Under the pieces are notes generated by a model that was not told the origin of the DNA, made no database searches, and worked only from the letters and a program-made list of their open reading frames with translations. A program made the position numbers and the translations under genes. Shown here piece by piece: positions 42,594 through 50,683 of a stretch of 64,000 bases of DNA. The stretch is from NCBI GenBank assembly GCA_902791475.1, contig CADAWC010000005.1:1-64000 (forward strand), written 5' to 3'. Position 1 is the first letter of the stretch, and each line of letters opens with the position of its first letter. Source of the DNA: Fibrobacter succinogenes (GTDB lineage Bacteria; Fibrobacterota; Fibrobacteria; Fibrobacterales; Fibrobacteraceae).

Positions 42594-43708
42594 TTCGACT
42601 CCGTCGAATCGGTGCGGAGCGTATCGTCTGCGACCGTCGCCGATTTCCAAATATTATACAAACTATCTATATCTACAGACGATTCTTCGTCATCTTCGCT
42701 TTCAAGTACAAGCGCATTCTTATCTAAACGATATGCCACCCAGTCTTCTTTTGTCGAAGGGCCACAAGAACGTTCGCTTTCATCAGGCACAAAAAGTTCA
42801 CGAACAAATGTAGTCTTAGCTCCATAAGTGAAGCCCGAATACAAAAAACCGTTCAACATCGCGCACTTGGGAATTTTTTCAACGTAATACGTACTTGTAT
42901 GCCAAACCGTATCCAAGCGAACCATGACCTTGCCGAGCGCCGTCGAATCATACTCCCATTTAGAACTCAGGCAGTACATAGAGTCCGAAGAAGCACAAGC
43001 GTAACGCACAGGCACAAGCGCCGTATCATTTTCACTCCATCTCGAAGGGTAAATCGTATCCGCAACAACCTCATCACACATATCTACGCGCATTGTGCAG
43101 TTTGCACGGAGCGTTCTCCAATGGAACGTCTGCGGAGTCAGCGAATCCAGGACTCGCAATACGGAGGGAGATTCTTTTGTGCGCAACGGAAGTGACATAG
43201 GGTCCGCAAATGCAGAATCCACAAAGATGCGGAATGTATCAAGTTCAAGTATTCCGCGACGCAGCATGATAGAATCCAAGAGCGAATCCACATCATTTTT
43301 CACAACGATCTTCGTGAAATTCGAAGACACCCCATTCGTCAGCATCTTGAACGTCGAATCCGGACGGTACATCGGCGAGGGACAATCCTCCGTATTCATT
43401 TTGATATTCACTGTCGGCGCAAAAACAACAACGGAATCTTCAAATGAATAATTCAAGTCAATCGATGTCAGCGAGCAATTCGAAAAAGACCAAATCTTCG
43501 AAAGCGTAATATAGAGCGTATCCGAAGCCAAATGAATCGTTTTGCCAGAATCAAGCGAAGCTCCTTCAAAAAATCCCTTGCCTTCTACAGACTGGCCGTT
43601 CGGCATGACATCAAGGGGGCCATCGCCATCCTGCGCACATGACGACAAAAGCGCCAACAGCGAAACAAGCAAACAAACCAGAGAAAACTCATTCGACTTA
43701 CGATTCAT
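42590..43708 (-). CDS. Lipoprotein of unknown function
   Basis: The 372-residue protein has a lipobox (LLALLSSC, Cys about 24) and a Ser/Asp-rich mature part with many single Cys residues (e.g. DCPSPMY, ANCTMRVDMC, KCAMLNG) that could form disulfides. The tail is acidic (LESEDDEESSVDID). No family is recognised. It follows the degenerate M23 gene by 10 bases and overlaps the Nudix gene, so it belongs to the same operon. Confidence 0.75.
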   Translation of the reverse strand: MNRKSNEFSLVCLLVSLLALLSSCAQDGDGPLDVMPNGQSVEGKGFFEGASLDSGKTIHLASDTLYITLSKIWSFSNCSLTSIDLNYSFEDSVVVFAPTVNIKMNTEDCPSPMYRPDSTFKMLTNGVSSNFTKIVVKNDVDSLLDSIMLRRGILELDTFRIFVDSAFADPMSLPLRTKESPSVLRVLDSLTPQTFHWRTLRANCTMRVDMCDEVVADTIYPSRWSENDTALVPVRYACASSDSMYCLSSKWEYDSTALGKVMVRLDTVWHTSTYYVEKIPKCAMLNGFLYSGFTYGAKTTFVRELFVPDESERSCGPSTKEDWVAYRLDKNALVLESEDDEESSVDIDSLYNIWKSATVADDTLRTDSTESK

Positions 43709-43718
43709 ACAAACTCAA

Positions 43719-44633
43719 TCAAAAAGGCAAGTTCTTTTTGAATTTAGCAATTTGGGCGGAGTCCACCGGATGCGTCGATTTATAGAAATCTTTCCAGCGA
43801 ACAAAGAGTCCATTCTGACGAACCGTCAAAAAGAACGAAGAACTATCCTGAGGGGAAAGGCGCCCCACAGCATCGTTAAAGCCAAGAGTCTTGCCAACAA
43901 CAGGAGCCATCTTCCAGGAACCAATGCCAAACATGCGCGAAGTGATTCCGTTTCCATGGTTGAGTTCCACGAACATGCCAAGCGAATCCCTCCCAGCCTC
44001 CAGCACAACACCCGGAAGCACAGGGTAAATCGGAGCTTCGCCAAGCCCTTTAAACAAGTCTGCCGACAAGAGCTGTTCCAAGCCTTCAAAGTCAAAGTTG
44101 TCTACAATTGCAAGCGCAGACCATCCAAGCGGGACATGCGGACACGGTCCCGGGAAAAGGCAGCCTGTCTTACTCGAGATCCAAACTTTCGAAGAATCCT
44201 CGCGCATCATGTGTAAAAAGACACTGCGCGTCGAATCTTCAAGCACGACAAGGAGTGCATCGCCAAAATCTTTCTTGGATGCCACCCAATGAATTTTAGC
44301 CCCATCCGACGCTAAATTTTTCACATAGCGCAAAAACGTATTCGGTAAAGCAAGCGAATCCGTTACAATCCATGAGCACTGGGCATAGTCATTCTTGAGT
44401 TCAAACGGAGTCCCGTCATACGACGTGCAGCCAGCAATCCAATCCTCGACAACCGGATGAACAGGTTCTTCGTTCCCTGGCAGCGGGAGCTTATCGACTA
44501 GCATACGGAACCAACCGTTTGTATAGGCGGCAATCGTCAATGCAAAGAGTAAAATAATCCTGATTAGCGGGAATGTACGGCGTTCCCGTTTTCTTTTTCG
44601 TTTACCCTGATACTCAGAAAACTCTACGGCCAT
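43719..44633 (-). CDS. Membrane-anchored degenerate LytM/M23 domain protein
   Basis: The 304-residue protein has a basic N-terminus (KRKRKRERR), one membrane span (about 24-42) and a periplasmic C-terminal domain. Residues about 200-284 follow the M23 pattern (PIYPVLPGVVLEAG, VELNHGNGITSRM, GKTLGFNDAVG, FFLTVRQNG), but the zinc-binding HxH is replaced by FFLTV, so it should be inactive. Inactive LytM proteins such as EnvC and NlpD activate amidases. It sits between the STAS protein and a lipoprotein. Confidence 0.7.
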   Translation of the reverse strand: MAVEFSEYQGKRKRKRERRTFPLIRIILLFALTIAAYTNGWFRMLVDKLPLPGNEEPVHPVVEDWIAGCTSYDGTPFELKNDYAQCSWIVTDSLALPNTFLRYVKNLASDGAKIHWVASKKDFGDALLVVLEDSTRSVFLHMMREDSSKVWISSKTGCLFPGPCPHVPLGWSALAIVDNFDFEGLEQLLSADLFKGLGEAPIYPVLPGVVLEAGRDSLGMFVELNHGNGITSRMFGIGSWKMAPVVGKTLGFNDAVGRLSPQDSSSFFLTVRQNGLFVRWKDFYKSTHPVDSAQIAKFKKNLPF

Positions 44634-44636
44634 CGG

Positions 44637-45245
44637 TTACAAGATTAAATAAGCGACAATTGCAATGACAATTATCAGTAGAACGATCACCGCAACGAGA
44701 GAACCCTTCGAAGACTGAGTTTCATCCACAAGCGGATTTGTATCCATGATTTTCGGGGCCACCGGAGCTTGAGAAACAGGGCTTGCAGGAGCCGTTTCTG
44801 TAGCGACATCCGCAGGTTTCTCAGGTTCTGCCGCTACGGGCTTCGCCGGTTCTTCAGCAGCAGGAGTTGCAGGAGCGGCCGATGCAACCGCCATCTGTTC
44901 AACCGGAGCATACGCAGCCATATCCGCTTCACTCATGAAAATACGGATAAAACGTTCTAGCCCCACCTTTTTTAGACTCTTCGCAAGCGATTCCCTGTCG
45001 GCAAGAACAGCAAACGTTCCATTGCGCTTGGAAAGTTCCTGATGGAATTGCATAAATGCGTTATACGCATCGCTATAGACAAAATCAATTCCCGACAAAT
45101 CCACCCCGATAAACTTCGCATCGGCACGTTCTTCCATAACATCACGGAATCTGGCCTTGAAAGTTTCAGCGTCGAAAGCCCCAATCGGGTTGAGAGGAGC
45201 CGGAAGCACAAGGAATAAACCCACATTTTTTGATTCTGCCATCAT
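44637..45245 (-). CDS. STAS-domain protein with C-terminal membrane anchor
   Basis: The 202-residue protein has an N-terminal STAS domain (about 8-110; FIGVDLSGIDFVYSDAYNAF), a Pro/Ala/Glu-rich linker (about 115-165) and a C-terminal membrane span (VAVIVLLIIVIAIVAYLIL). In anti-sigma-factor antagonists this position reads DSSG, with Ser phosphorylated; here S58 is followed by D59, a possible permanent mimic. GAGG lies 6 bases before the ATG. The tail-anchored layout is unusual for STAS proteins. Confidence 0.75.
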   Translation of the reverse strand: MMAESKNVGLFLVLPAPLNPIGAFDAETFKARFRDVMEERADAKFIGVDLSGIDFVYSDAYNAFMQFHQELSKRNGTFAVLADRESLAKSLKKVGLERFIRIFMSEADMAAYAPVEQMAVASAAPATPAAEEPAKPVAAEPEKPADVATETAPASPVSQAPVAPKIMDTNPLVDETQSSKGSLVAVIVLLIIVIAIVAYLIL

Positions 45246-45253
45246 GTAGTCCT

Positions 45254-46531
45254 CTATTCCAGAATTTCATCATCAGTTTCTATAATCGGAGTTGCAGGCG
45301 CTGTAGGTACAGCAGGAGCCGTTTCAACCTTTGGAGTTTCCACAGCAGGCGCAGGTTCCTTTTCAGGAGCCTCATTTACTGTGGGCACAACCGGAGCCAC
45401 AGGCGTTTCCTGAACACTTTCTTCGACGAATTCTTCCGTCGGCAACTCTTCTTCCGTCACAAGTTTCTTAGCGGCATCAGTCTTGCTCAAATGCCCTTCT
45501 TCCCTCGGCTTATGGCCAAAGAGGTACGGACTAAAGCTTACACTCACGCGGTGCACCGGCGAGAACACCGGATGGGATTCAAAAGCGTAATCCACGACAA
45601 GGAAGTTTGCAATCGTAAGACCGGCACCCGCCGTCACGCTCTTGAACGTGGTAAAGCTACTGAGACCGACTCGCAACTTGAGCCCAAAGTCAAACGCAAA
45701 CTCAACACCACCTCGACCGCCAGACAGCCAATCCAAAGGATCTTCCCAAATGCGTTCACCGCCTTTGGTATCCTCGTCAAAATCCAAATCTCTAGCATCG
45801 TGATGGAAAAGCCCTGCACTCTGCCAGTAGAAATTGAATTTGCCATACAAGTACTGAACCGGCAAGCCATAGCTCAAAGCCAAGTAGAATTCAGGTGCGG
45901 AGTATTCAAACTCGCCTGATTCCCAAGATGCCGCCGACGATGTCCAGCCTTTCAAGAGGCCAGCAACGTAAAAGTCGTCTTTAATCTGGTAACGAGCACT
46001 AGCATCACCACGGAAGCCCCAGCCACTTTGATCCATATCGCGGTACAGCACATGGAACGCAAGGCCCAAATCCAAGCGATCCATAATGCGGCGACCCCAA
46101 GCTACAGAAAATACCCAATCCGCAATGGAGAGTGTATTGTAGTTCGAGCCTTCAGGCACAGGTTCACCTTCCCTAATGTACGGGATGTCATCAGCGCCGA
46201 ATCTAGAGAAGGAAACTCCTAACCCCTGATGATTCGGGAGCGGTATAACCATCGACGCATAATCGTACTTGGTATCTTCGTAATATGCCGTATGCGAGAA
46301 CGAAGCCCACATGTATTTAGCTTGAGAAAGCTGGTACGCATTGGTCATGAGTCCAAGGTAATCGCCTTCGACCGCTAGGGTTGCAGAACCCAAAGCCGCA
46401 GAGCGAGCCCCCGGCTCCATATCAAGAGTCGCATTTGCGCCCACCACGCGGTCAGCAGCAAAAGCCGATGACGCAAACGCACAGGCAAGGAAACAAGTCC
46501 TGAGAGATATAAATTTTTTCAAAAAAGACAT
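45254..46531 (-). CDS. PorV/PorQ-like outer-membrane protein with acidic tail
   Basis: The 425-residue protein has a signal peptide (to about SSAFA) and the PorV/UPF0164-type start (MEPGARSAALGSATLAVEGD), then repeated barrel strands up to about 340. The last ~85 residues are a Pro/Glu/Val-rich tail (EEFVEESVQETPVAPV), not part of the barrel, probably flexible. PorV proteins carry cargo of the type IX secretion system in Bacteroidota; a link here is inference. It starts the operon with the STAS, M23-like, lipoprotein and Nudix genes. Confidence 0.8.
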   Translation of the reverse strand: MSFLKKFISLRTCFLACAFASSAFAADRVVGANATLDMEPGARSAALGSATLAVEGDYLGLMTNAYQLSQAKYMWASFSHTAYYEDTKYDYASMVIPLPNHQGLGVSFSRFGADDIPYIREGEPVPEGSNYNTLSIADWVFSVAWGRRIMDRLDLGLAFHVLYRDMDQSGWGFRGDASARYQIKDDFYVAGLLKGWTSSAASWESGEFEYSAPEFYLALSYGLPVQYLYGKFNFYWQSAGLFHHDARDLDFDEDTKGGERIWEDPLDWLSGGRGGVEFAFDFGLKLRVGLSSFTTFKSVTAGAGLTIANFLVVDYAFESHPVFSPVHRVSVSFSPYLFGHKPREEGHLSKTDAAKKLVTEEELPTEEFVEESVQETPVAPVVPTVNEAPEKEPAPAVETPKVETAPAVPTAPATPIIETDDEILE

Positions 46532-46581
46532 TTGGTGACAACTAAAATAGATATTTTTCTTTTTGAAAACACTTTAAAAAA

Positions 46582-47526
46582 ATGCTTTTAGACGATTACA
46601 TCCAAAATTTTTTGATATACCTGCAAACCCAACGCAGGTACTCCGAAAAGACGGTCATTACATACCGAAAATCGCTCGAAAAATACCTTGCGATGCTAGC
46701 CGAGAACGCACAGCGCGGCCCCAAAAAACAGCAAGCAGCCGAAACCAGGACAGCTGTACCTCTAGAATCGTTCTCAGAAACAAACGTCAAGAATTTCGTG
46801 TGGGATTTAAAGATTAAACAGAAGCTCGCGCCCACAAGCATCTGCGAACACCTCGCCGCGCTCAAAAGCTTTGGCAAGTACCTCGTGCGTTCCAAGATTT
46901 TGCAGAAGAATCCCGCCGAATCAGTCCCCATGCCCAAGCGCCCCAAGCGCCTTGTGCAATTCCTCGGGCAAAAGGACCTCGCCGAAGAGAAATTCCCTGA
47001 ATTGCCCGCAAATCCGACACTTCCGCAAGTCCGCGCACGACTTTTGCTCGAACTCATTTACGGCTCGGGACTGCGAATTTCGGAATGTCAAAGCCTCTGC
47101 TGGAACCAATTACAGACAAAAGAAAAACTTGTCAGAGTCATCGGTAAAGGCAACAAGGAACGCATCGTTCCAATTACTGACGTGCTCATTTCATGGCTCG
47201 AAAAATTCAGGACTGCCGAGATTGAAGCCGGACACGCCCCAACAATTACAAGCTACGTTTTCCTAAGCGAAAACGGGAAGCCCTATGACATCCGCACATT
47301 GCGGAACGACATCCATGACTTGCTCCGAGAAATCGGCTGGGAAGGGAAAGCAAGCCCGCACGTGCTGCGCCACAGCTTTGCCACGCACCTGCTCGAAAAC
47401 GGCGCCGAAATCATGAGCGTCAAGGAAATGCTCGGGCACTCAAACATTTCCACCACACAAATCTACACGCACGTGAATGCCGAACGCCTAAAACAAGCCT
47501 TCAAAAAGACACACCCGCGCGCGTAG
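46582..47526 (+). CDS. Tyrosine recombinase XerC/XerD
   Basis: The 314-residue protein has an N-terminal SAM-like core-binding domain (YRKSLEKYLAML) and a C-terminal catalytic domain with all family residues: Arg in YGSGLRISE, Lys in GKGNKERIVPI, H-x-x-R in HVLRHSFATHLL, LGHSNISTTQIYTHV with nucleophile Y295. Length fits XerC/XerD, which resolve chromosome dimers at dif. Which of the two it is cannot be told. No dif-like site was found nearby. It is divergent from the PorV operon. Confidence 0.92.
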   Translation: MLLDDYIQNFLIYLQTQRRYSEKTVITYRKSLEKYLAMLAENAQRGPKKQQAAETRTAVPLESFSETNVKNFVWDLKIKQKLAPTSICEHLAALKSFGKYLVRSKILQKNPAESVPMPKRPKRLVQFLGQKDLAEEKFPELPANPTLPQVRARLLLELIYGSGLRISECQSLCWNQLQTKEKLVRVIGKGNKERIVPITDVLISWLEKFRTAEIEAGHAPTITSYVFLSENGKPYDIRTLRNDIHDLLREIGWEGKASPHVLRHSFATHLLENGAEIMSVKEMLGHSNISTTQIYTHVNAERLKQAFKKTHPRA

Positions 47527-47637
47527 CCCTGAGTAGTAGGAAGTTAGAAGTTGGAAGTAGACAGTATAAGTCAGGCGGCGCAGCCGCGATTATAAAACTT
47601 CCTACCGACTACTTCCTACTGTCTACTAACCACTTAA
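47527..47637. repeat. Modular inverted element with GCGGC core between convergent genes
   Basis: Left arm 47532-47567 (AGTAGGAAGTTAGAAGTTGG words), core GGCGGCGCAGCCGCGATTAT at 47574-47593, right arm 47598-47635 (ACTTCCTACCGACTACTTCC words). The core is shared with the elements at 5.9 and 57.3 kb although the arm words differ. Confidence 0.65.
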
Positions 47638-48759
47638 CTAAAAGAAACTACCCTTCACGCCGACAGCAATAGTCCACTGCTGACCGATATCACTCCAGTC
47701 CGGAGCGTTCCACTTCTTCATCGGTTTTTCGCTGTATTCGTTCTGGGAATCTGCGCCACCAGCCTTGTCATGGATCGGGAGCGAGAACGCAAGGAACACC
47801 GGGAAGTCCGGGTTCGAGAATTCCAAGCCGTACACAAGCGAAACAGACCAAGCCTGGTGATCCGGGTCCGGCCTTGGGTCGTAAATTCCTTCGGATTCAG
47901 AAGAAATCCAAGCCACGCCAAGCGGAATCGAGAAGTTCAAGCCAAACGACTGGACAATGCCCGTACGACCGCGATAACCATAAGCGACAGAACCACCAAT
48001 AGACGGCGGAGTGAATGCACCAAGGTCATTTTCGCCATACGGCTTGAAGCGGTAATTGAAACGGTCACCATGTTTCTTGATGTCCTTCCAATAGCTGTCG
48101 TTGAACTCATTTTCGCCCGAGAACAAGTGCATCGCAAACGGGTGCGTGTAACTCAAGCTATAAAGCCAGATGCCCTTGTCCGTATCGCGGCTGTAGTCCC
48201 ACCCAAGCGTCAGTGAATAAAGGCCGCTCCCCTTCTGGAAGCTGCTCGGCAAGATTTCCTTACCGCCATCCTTACCGCGCTTGATATCATACTGCCCCGT
48301 CGGAATCGAGAGCGACGCCGAAAGCGATGCCGCACCGCCACTGCCAATCGTCTTCGAGAAATCGAACGAGATATCGCCAAGACCGCCCGTAGTGCGGTCC
48401 GTCGGAGTCTGGTTACTGCGATACTGCACTTCGCCCTGATGGCTCATGAACGGAATCGTCACACCAACCTTCGTATCCCACGTCGGCTTGATCGAGAAAT
48501 GCGGATTCACCGTAAGAGCCGAGAAATTCTGCCCCACGTTGTACTTCGTAAAGACTTCTGCTTCGAGGATTCCGCCCGAAACTCCCTGACCAATCCACTT
48601 GATGCCATCGCCAGAACCGCCACCGGAACCGCCAGCACCGCAACCGCCAATAGACTCCCACGGAGTCGCAGGCGTCACAGGGGAATTAAAACCAGCATAA
48701 AAAGCAACCGCAACAAGTGCGACTAAAGAACAGCCTTCAATCAAAAAATTCTTCTTCAT
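47638..48759 (-). CDS. Predicted secreted or outer-membrane barrel protein
   Basis: Started at ATG 48759 (GAGG 6 bases upstream), giving 373 residues. It has a signal-like N-terminus (LVALVAVAFYAGF), a Gly/Ser-rich region (GAGGSGGGSGDG) and a beta-rich body with terminal Phe (GVKGSFF). The alternating pattern (SLSASLSIPTGQYD) resembles transporter-type barrels. No family is named with confidence. It overlaps the next upstream gene region closely (8 bases) and is co-transcribed with it. Confidence 0.7.
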   Translation of the reverse strand: MKKNFLIEGCSLVALVAVAFYAGFNSPVTPATPWESIGGCGAGGSGGGSGDGIKWIGQGVSGGILEAEVFTKYNVGQNFSALTVNPHFSIKPTWDTKVGVTIPFMSHQGEVQYRSNQTPTDRTTGGLGDISFDFSKTIGSGGAASLSASLSIPTGQYDIKRGKDGGKEILPSSFQKGSGLYSLTLGWDYSRDTDKGIWLYSLSYTHPFAMHLFSGENEFNDSYWKDIKKHGDRFNYRFKPYGENDLGAFTPPSIGGSVAYGYRGRTGIVQSFGLNFSIPLGVAWISSESEGIYDPRPDPDHQAWSVSLVYGLEFSNPDFPVFLAFSLPIHDKAGGADSQNEYSEKPMKKWNAPDWSDIGQQWTIAVGVKGSFF

Positions 48760-48767
48760 ACCGCACC

Positions 48768-49958
48768 TCACGGAAGCTTAAGCAAATAAGCGTACTTATA
48801 GCCAGTCGACAAGAACTTGCCATCAGGAGAACGTCCACCAATCATAGGAACCGGAGCAAGTTCAACATTATCGTCTACCCATTCCACCAGTTCACCCTTT
48901 GCAGCGCCCGTTTTCAAGCGAACTTCGCGCATCACCGTACGTCCGGCAGAACCATCCTGAGCCGAAGCATTATCTAAATGAACCTTGTTGTAGTATGACG
49001 TTTGCGTAAATTCCGTCCAAACCACAAACAGGCGCCCATCCGATTCAAACCAGTGCGGCTGTGCCGGCTCGGACTTCATGTCCTTCGTAAGAGGAACTTT
49101 AACAGCATCAGCATCTTTAGAAAGTTCCTGAATATAGGCTTCCCAAGTTTCTTCCGATTTCGTCATCAAGTTATACACGACAAAATTTCCATCAGGCGAA
49201 ATCATCGGGCTTTCAACTTTCCAGTTGCTACGATCCGTAGGCTTTTTGAGCTTAATTGCCTTAGATTTTCCGCCGTTGGCATAATCGATAAATACGATAT
49301 TTTGCGGATTACCATCCGTTCCATCAGCGTAAGTCAGACGCACATTGTTCGTACCAAAGAAGCCTTCGACGGTCGAATCGTCACTATCGGCTTCCGCTTT
49401 AGCCGTAGGGTCTACCCACACATGCGGAGTCGCCTGTTCAATAATGCCTTTGTCAAAGAACCAGAACTTTTTCTTGTCCGATGTACGAACTGCAAAAATA
49501 CCGTAATCCAAAACATCTCCGCAGCTTCCCCCATCGATTCCCTGACCACGCAACGAAACGATGAAATCAGGATGAGTACTCCATTCCGGGTCCTGGAACT
49601 GGCATTCGCCCTTATCCTTATCAATCATCAAATACCACTTCACGTTATTCGCGGTATCCGAAACGGTCAAACGATCATGCTGCTTAACATCTGTAACGGG
49701 GAATTCGTCATCATGTTTATTGACTTTAATCTTGCTAAAGTTCAACCAAAGCATCGAAGCCGGGAAATTGACCGTATCCTGCGAGATGGACGGGTTGCAG
49801 ATTTGCTCACTTCCATTGACAGAGTATATCGTCCCCATTTCAGAACTACTCTGCTTTTTGGAATCATCATCCAAAGATTCAGCCTCGAATGGTTTGGGGC
49901 TATAGCACGCCAAAAACGTAAGGGTCGAAAGACCAAGGAGTAAAAGCTTCTTATTCAT
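48768..49958 (-). CDS. Lipoprotein with TolB/WD40-like beta-propeller features
   Basis: From ATG 49958 the protein has 396 residues and a lipobox (LTFLAC, Cys about 18). Propeller-like blades are suggested by ESPMISPDGNFVVYNLMT and GGRSPDGKFLSTG. A TATATT -10 box lies 8 bases before ATG 49958 and only 2 before the in-frame ATG 49964, which favours 49958 and a leaderless mRNA. The function is unknown; it may bind a surface ligand or partner with the following barrel. Confidence 0.75.
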   Translation of the reverse strand: MNKKLLLLGLSTLTFLACYSPKPFEAESLDDDSKKQSSSEMGTIYSVNGSEQICNPSISQDTVNFPASMLWLNFSKIKVNKHDDEFPVTDVKQHDRLTVSDTANNVKWYLMIDKDKGECQFQDPEWSTHPDFIVSLRGQGIDGGSCGDVLDYGIFAVRTSDKKKFWFFDKGIIEQATPHVWVDPTAKAEADSDDSTVEGFFGTNNVRLTYADGTDGNPQNIVFIDYANGGKSKAIKLKKPTDRSNWKVESPMISPDGNFVVYNLMTKSEETWEAYIQELSKDADAVKVPLTKDMKSEPAQPHWFESDGRLFVVWTEFTQTSYYNKVHLDNASAQDGSAGRTVMREVRLKTGAAKGELVEWVDDNVELAPVPMIGGRSPDGKFLSTGYKYAYLLKLP

Positions 49959-49984
49959 CAGCATGCAATATAAAAAGAATTAGA

Positions 49985-50144
49985 ACTCAGAAGTTTGAGC
50001 AGAGAGCTGAGAGATGGGTTTTGACTCATTAGTTCGGAGTTAGGAAGTCGGAATTAGGAATTACAAGTTACAAGTTCTAAGTTACTAGTTATTAGCTAAT
50101 AACTAATGACCATTTACCAATGACCAATGACCAGCGACTAACAA
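49985..50144. repeat. Modular inverted intergenic element
   Basis: It holds AGTTAGGAAGTCGG, AAGTTACAAGTTCTAAGTTACTAG words, a perfect 18-base palindrome AGTTATTAGCTAATAACT (50087-50104) and the inverse words AATGACCATTTACCAATGACC. It lies between two genes on the same strand, the DUF4416 gene ending at its right edge. Confidence 0.55.
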
Positions 50145-50681
50145 CTAACCACCCTTACGCGCTTTCTTGAACTTTTCGCGGATGAGCTGTAAATCGTGCT
50201 GGTAGGGATTTCGCACAAAGTCATCAAATGCCCAAGCGGTCGGGTGAAAAACGCCCTTCGCATACGTCAAGAGCATATCAAGCCAGACGCCCTTGCCCGC
50301 ATAAAGCTTGAAAGGTCCACGCTTGTAGCTCGGAAGCACCACCTTGTCCATATCCATATAGCCAATGTCAATGTTCACATGGCGCAGTTCCGGGGTTTCA
50401 GCCGAAGCCGTCGTGAGTTCCAACGCATTGCTACGTTCCTTTTCTTCGGCAATCGTCTCTGGCGGGATTTCCTTTTCAAAAGAAACCACCCCACGATACA
50501 GGTCATCCCCCATTTCAGGCTTGTAGTAATCCGTTTTATCAAACGCAAAAAGGCGCCCTTTATGGCGGATAGGGCCCCAAGTTTTTTCCAAAAGTTCAAT
50601 AACGTTCGGGTCCCATTCAGACCCTTTTTGCAACACAAACGCTATCAGCTGCGCGTTTTCAGAAAATTGAGATGCTTTCAT
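50145..50681 (-). CDS. DUF4416-family protein
   Basis: The 178-residue protein matches DUF4416: WDPNVIELLEKTWGPI, FDKTDYYKPEMGDDLYRGVVSFEKEI, VNIDIGYMDMDKVVLPSYKRGPF and the C-terminal FHPTAWAFDDFVR. The family is found in several phyla with no known function. It lies 2 bases after the metzincin lipoprotein gene, so the two form a pair. Confidence 0.85.
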   Translation of the reverse strand: MKASQFSENAQLIAFVLQKGSEWDPNVIELLEKTWGPIRHKGRLFAFDKTDYYKPEMGDDLYRGVVSFEKEIPPETIAEEKERSNALELTTASAETPELRHVNIDIGYMDMDKVVLPSYKRGPFKLYAGKGVWLDMLLTYAKGVFHPTAWAFDDFVRNPYQHDLQLIREKFKKARKGG

Positions 50682-50683
50682 TT

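Noticed and set aside
46532-46581. dif site next to the XerC/D gene
   Set aside because: The short intergenic gap is AT-rich and has no 11-6-11 inverted core.
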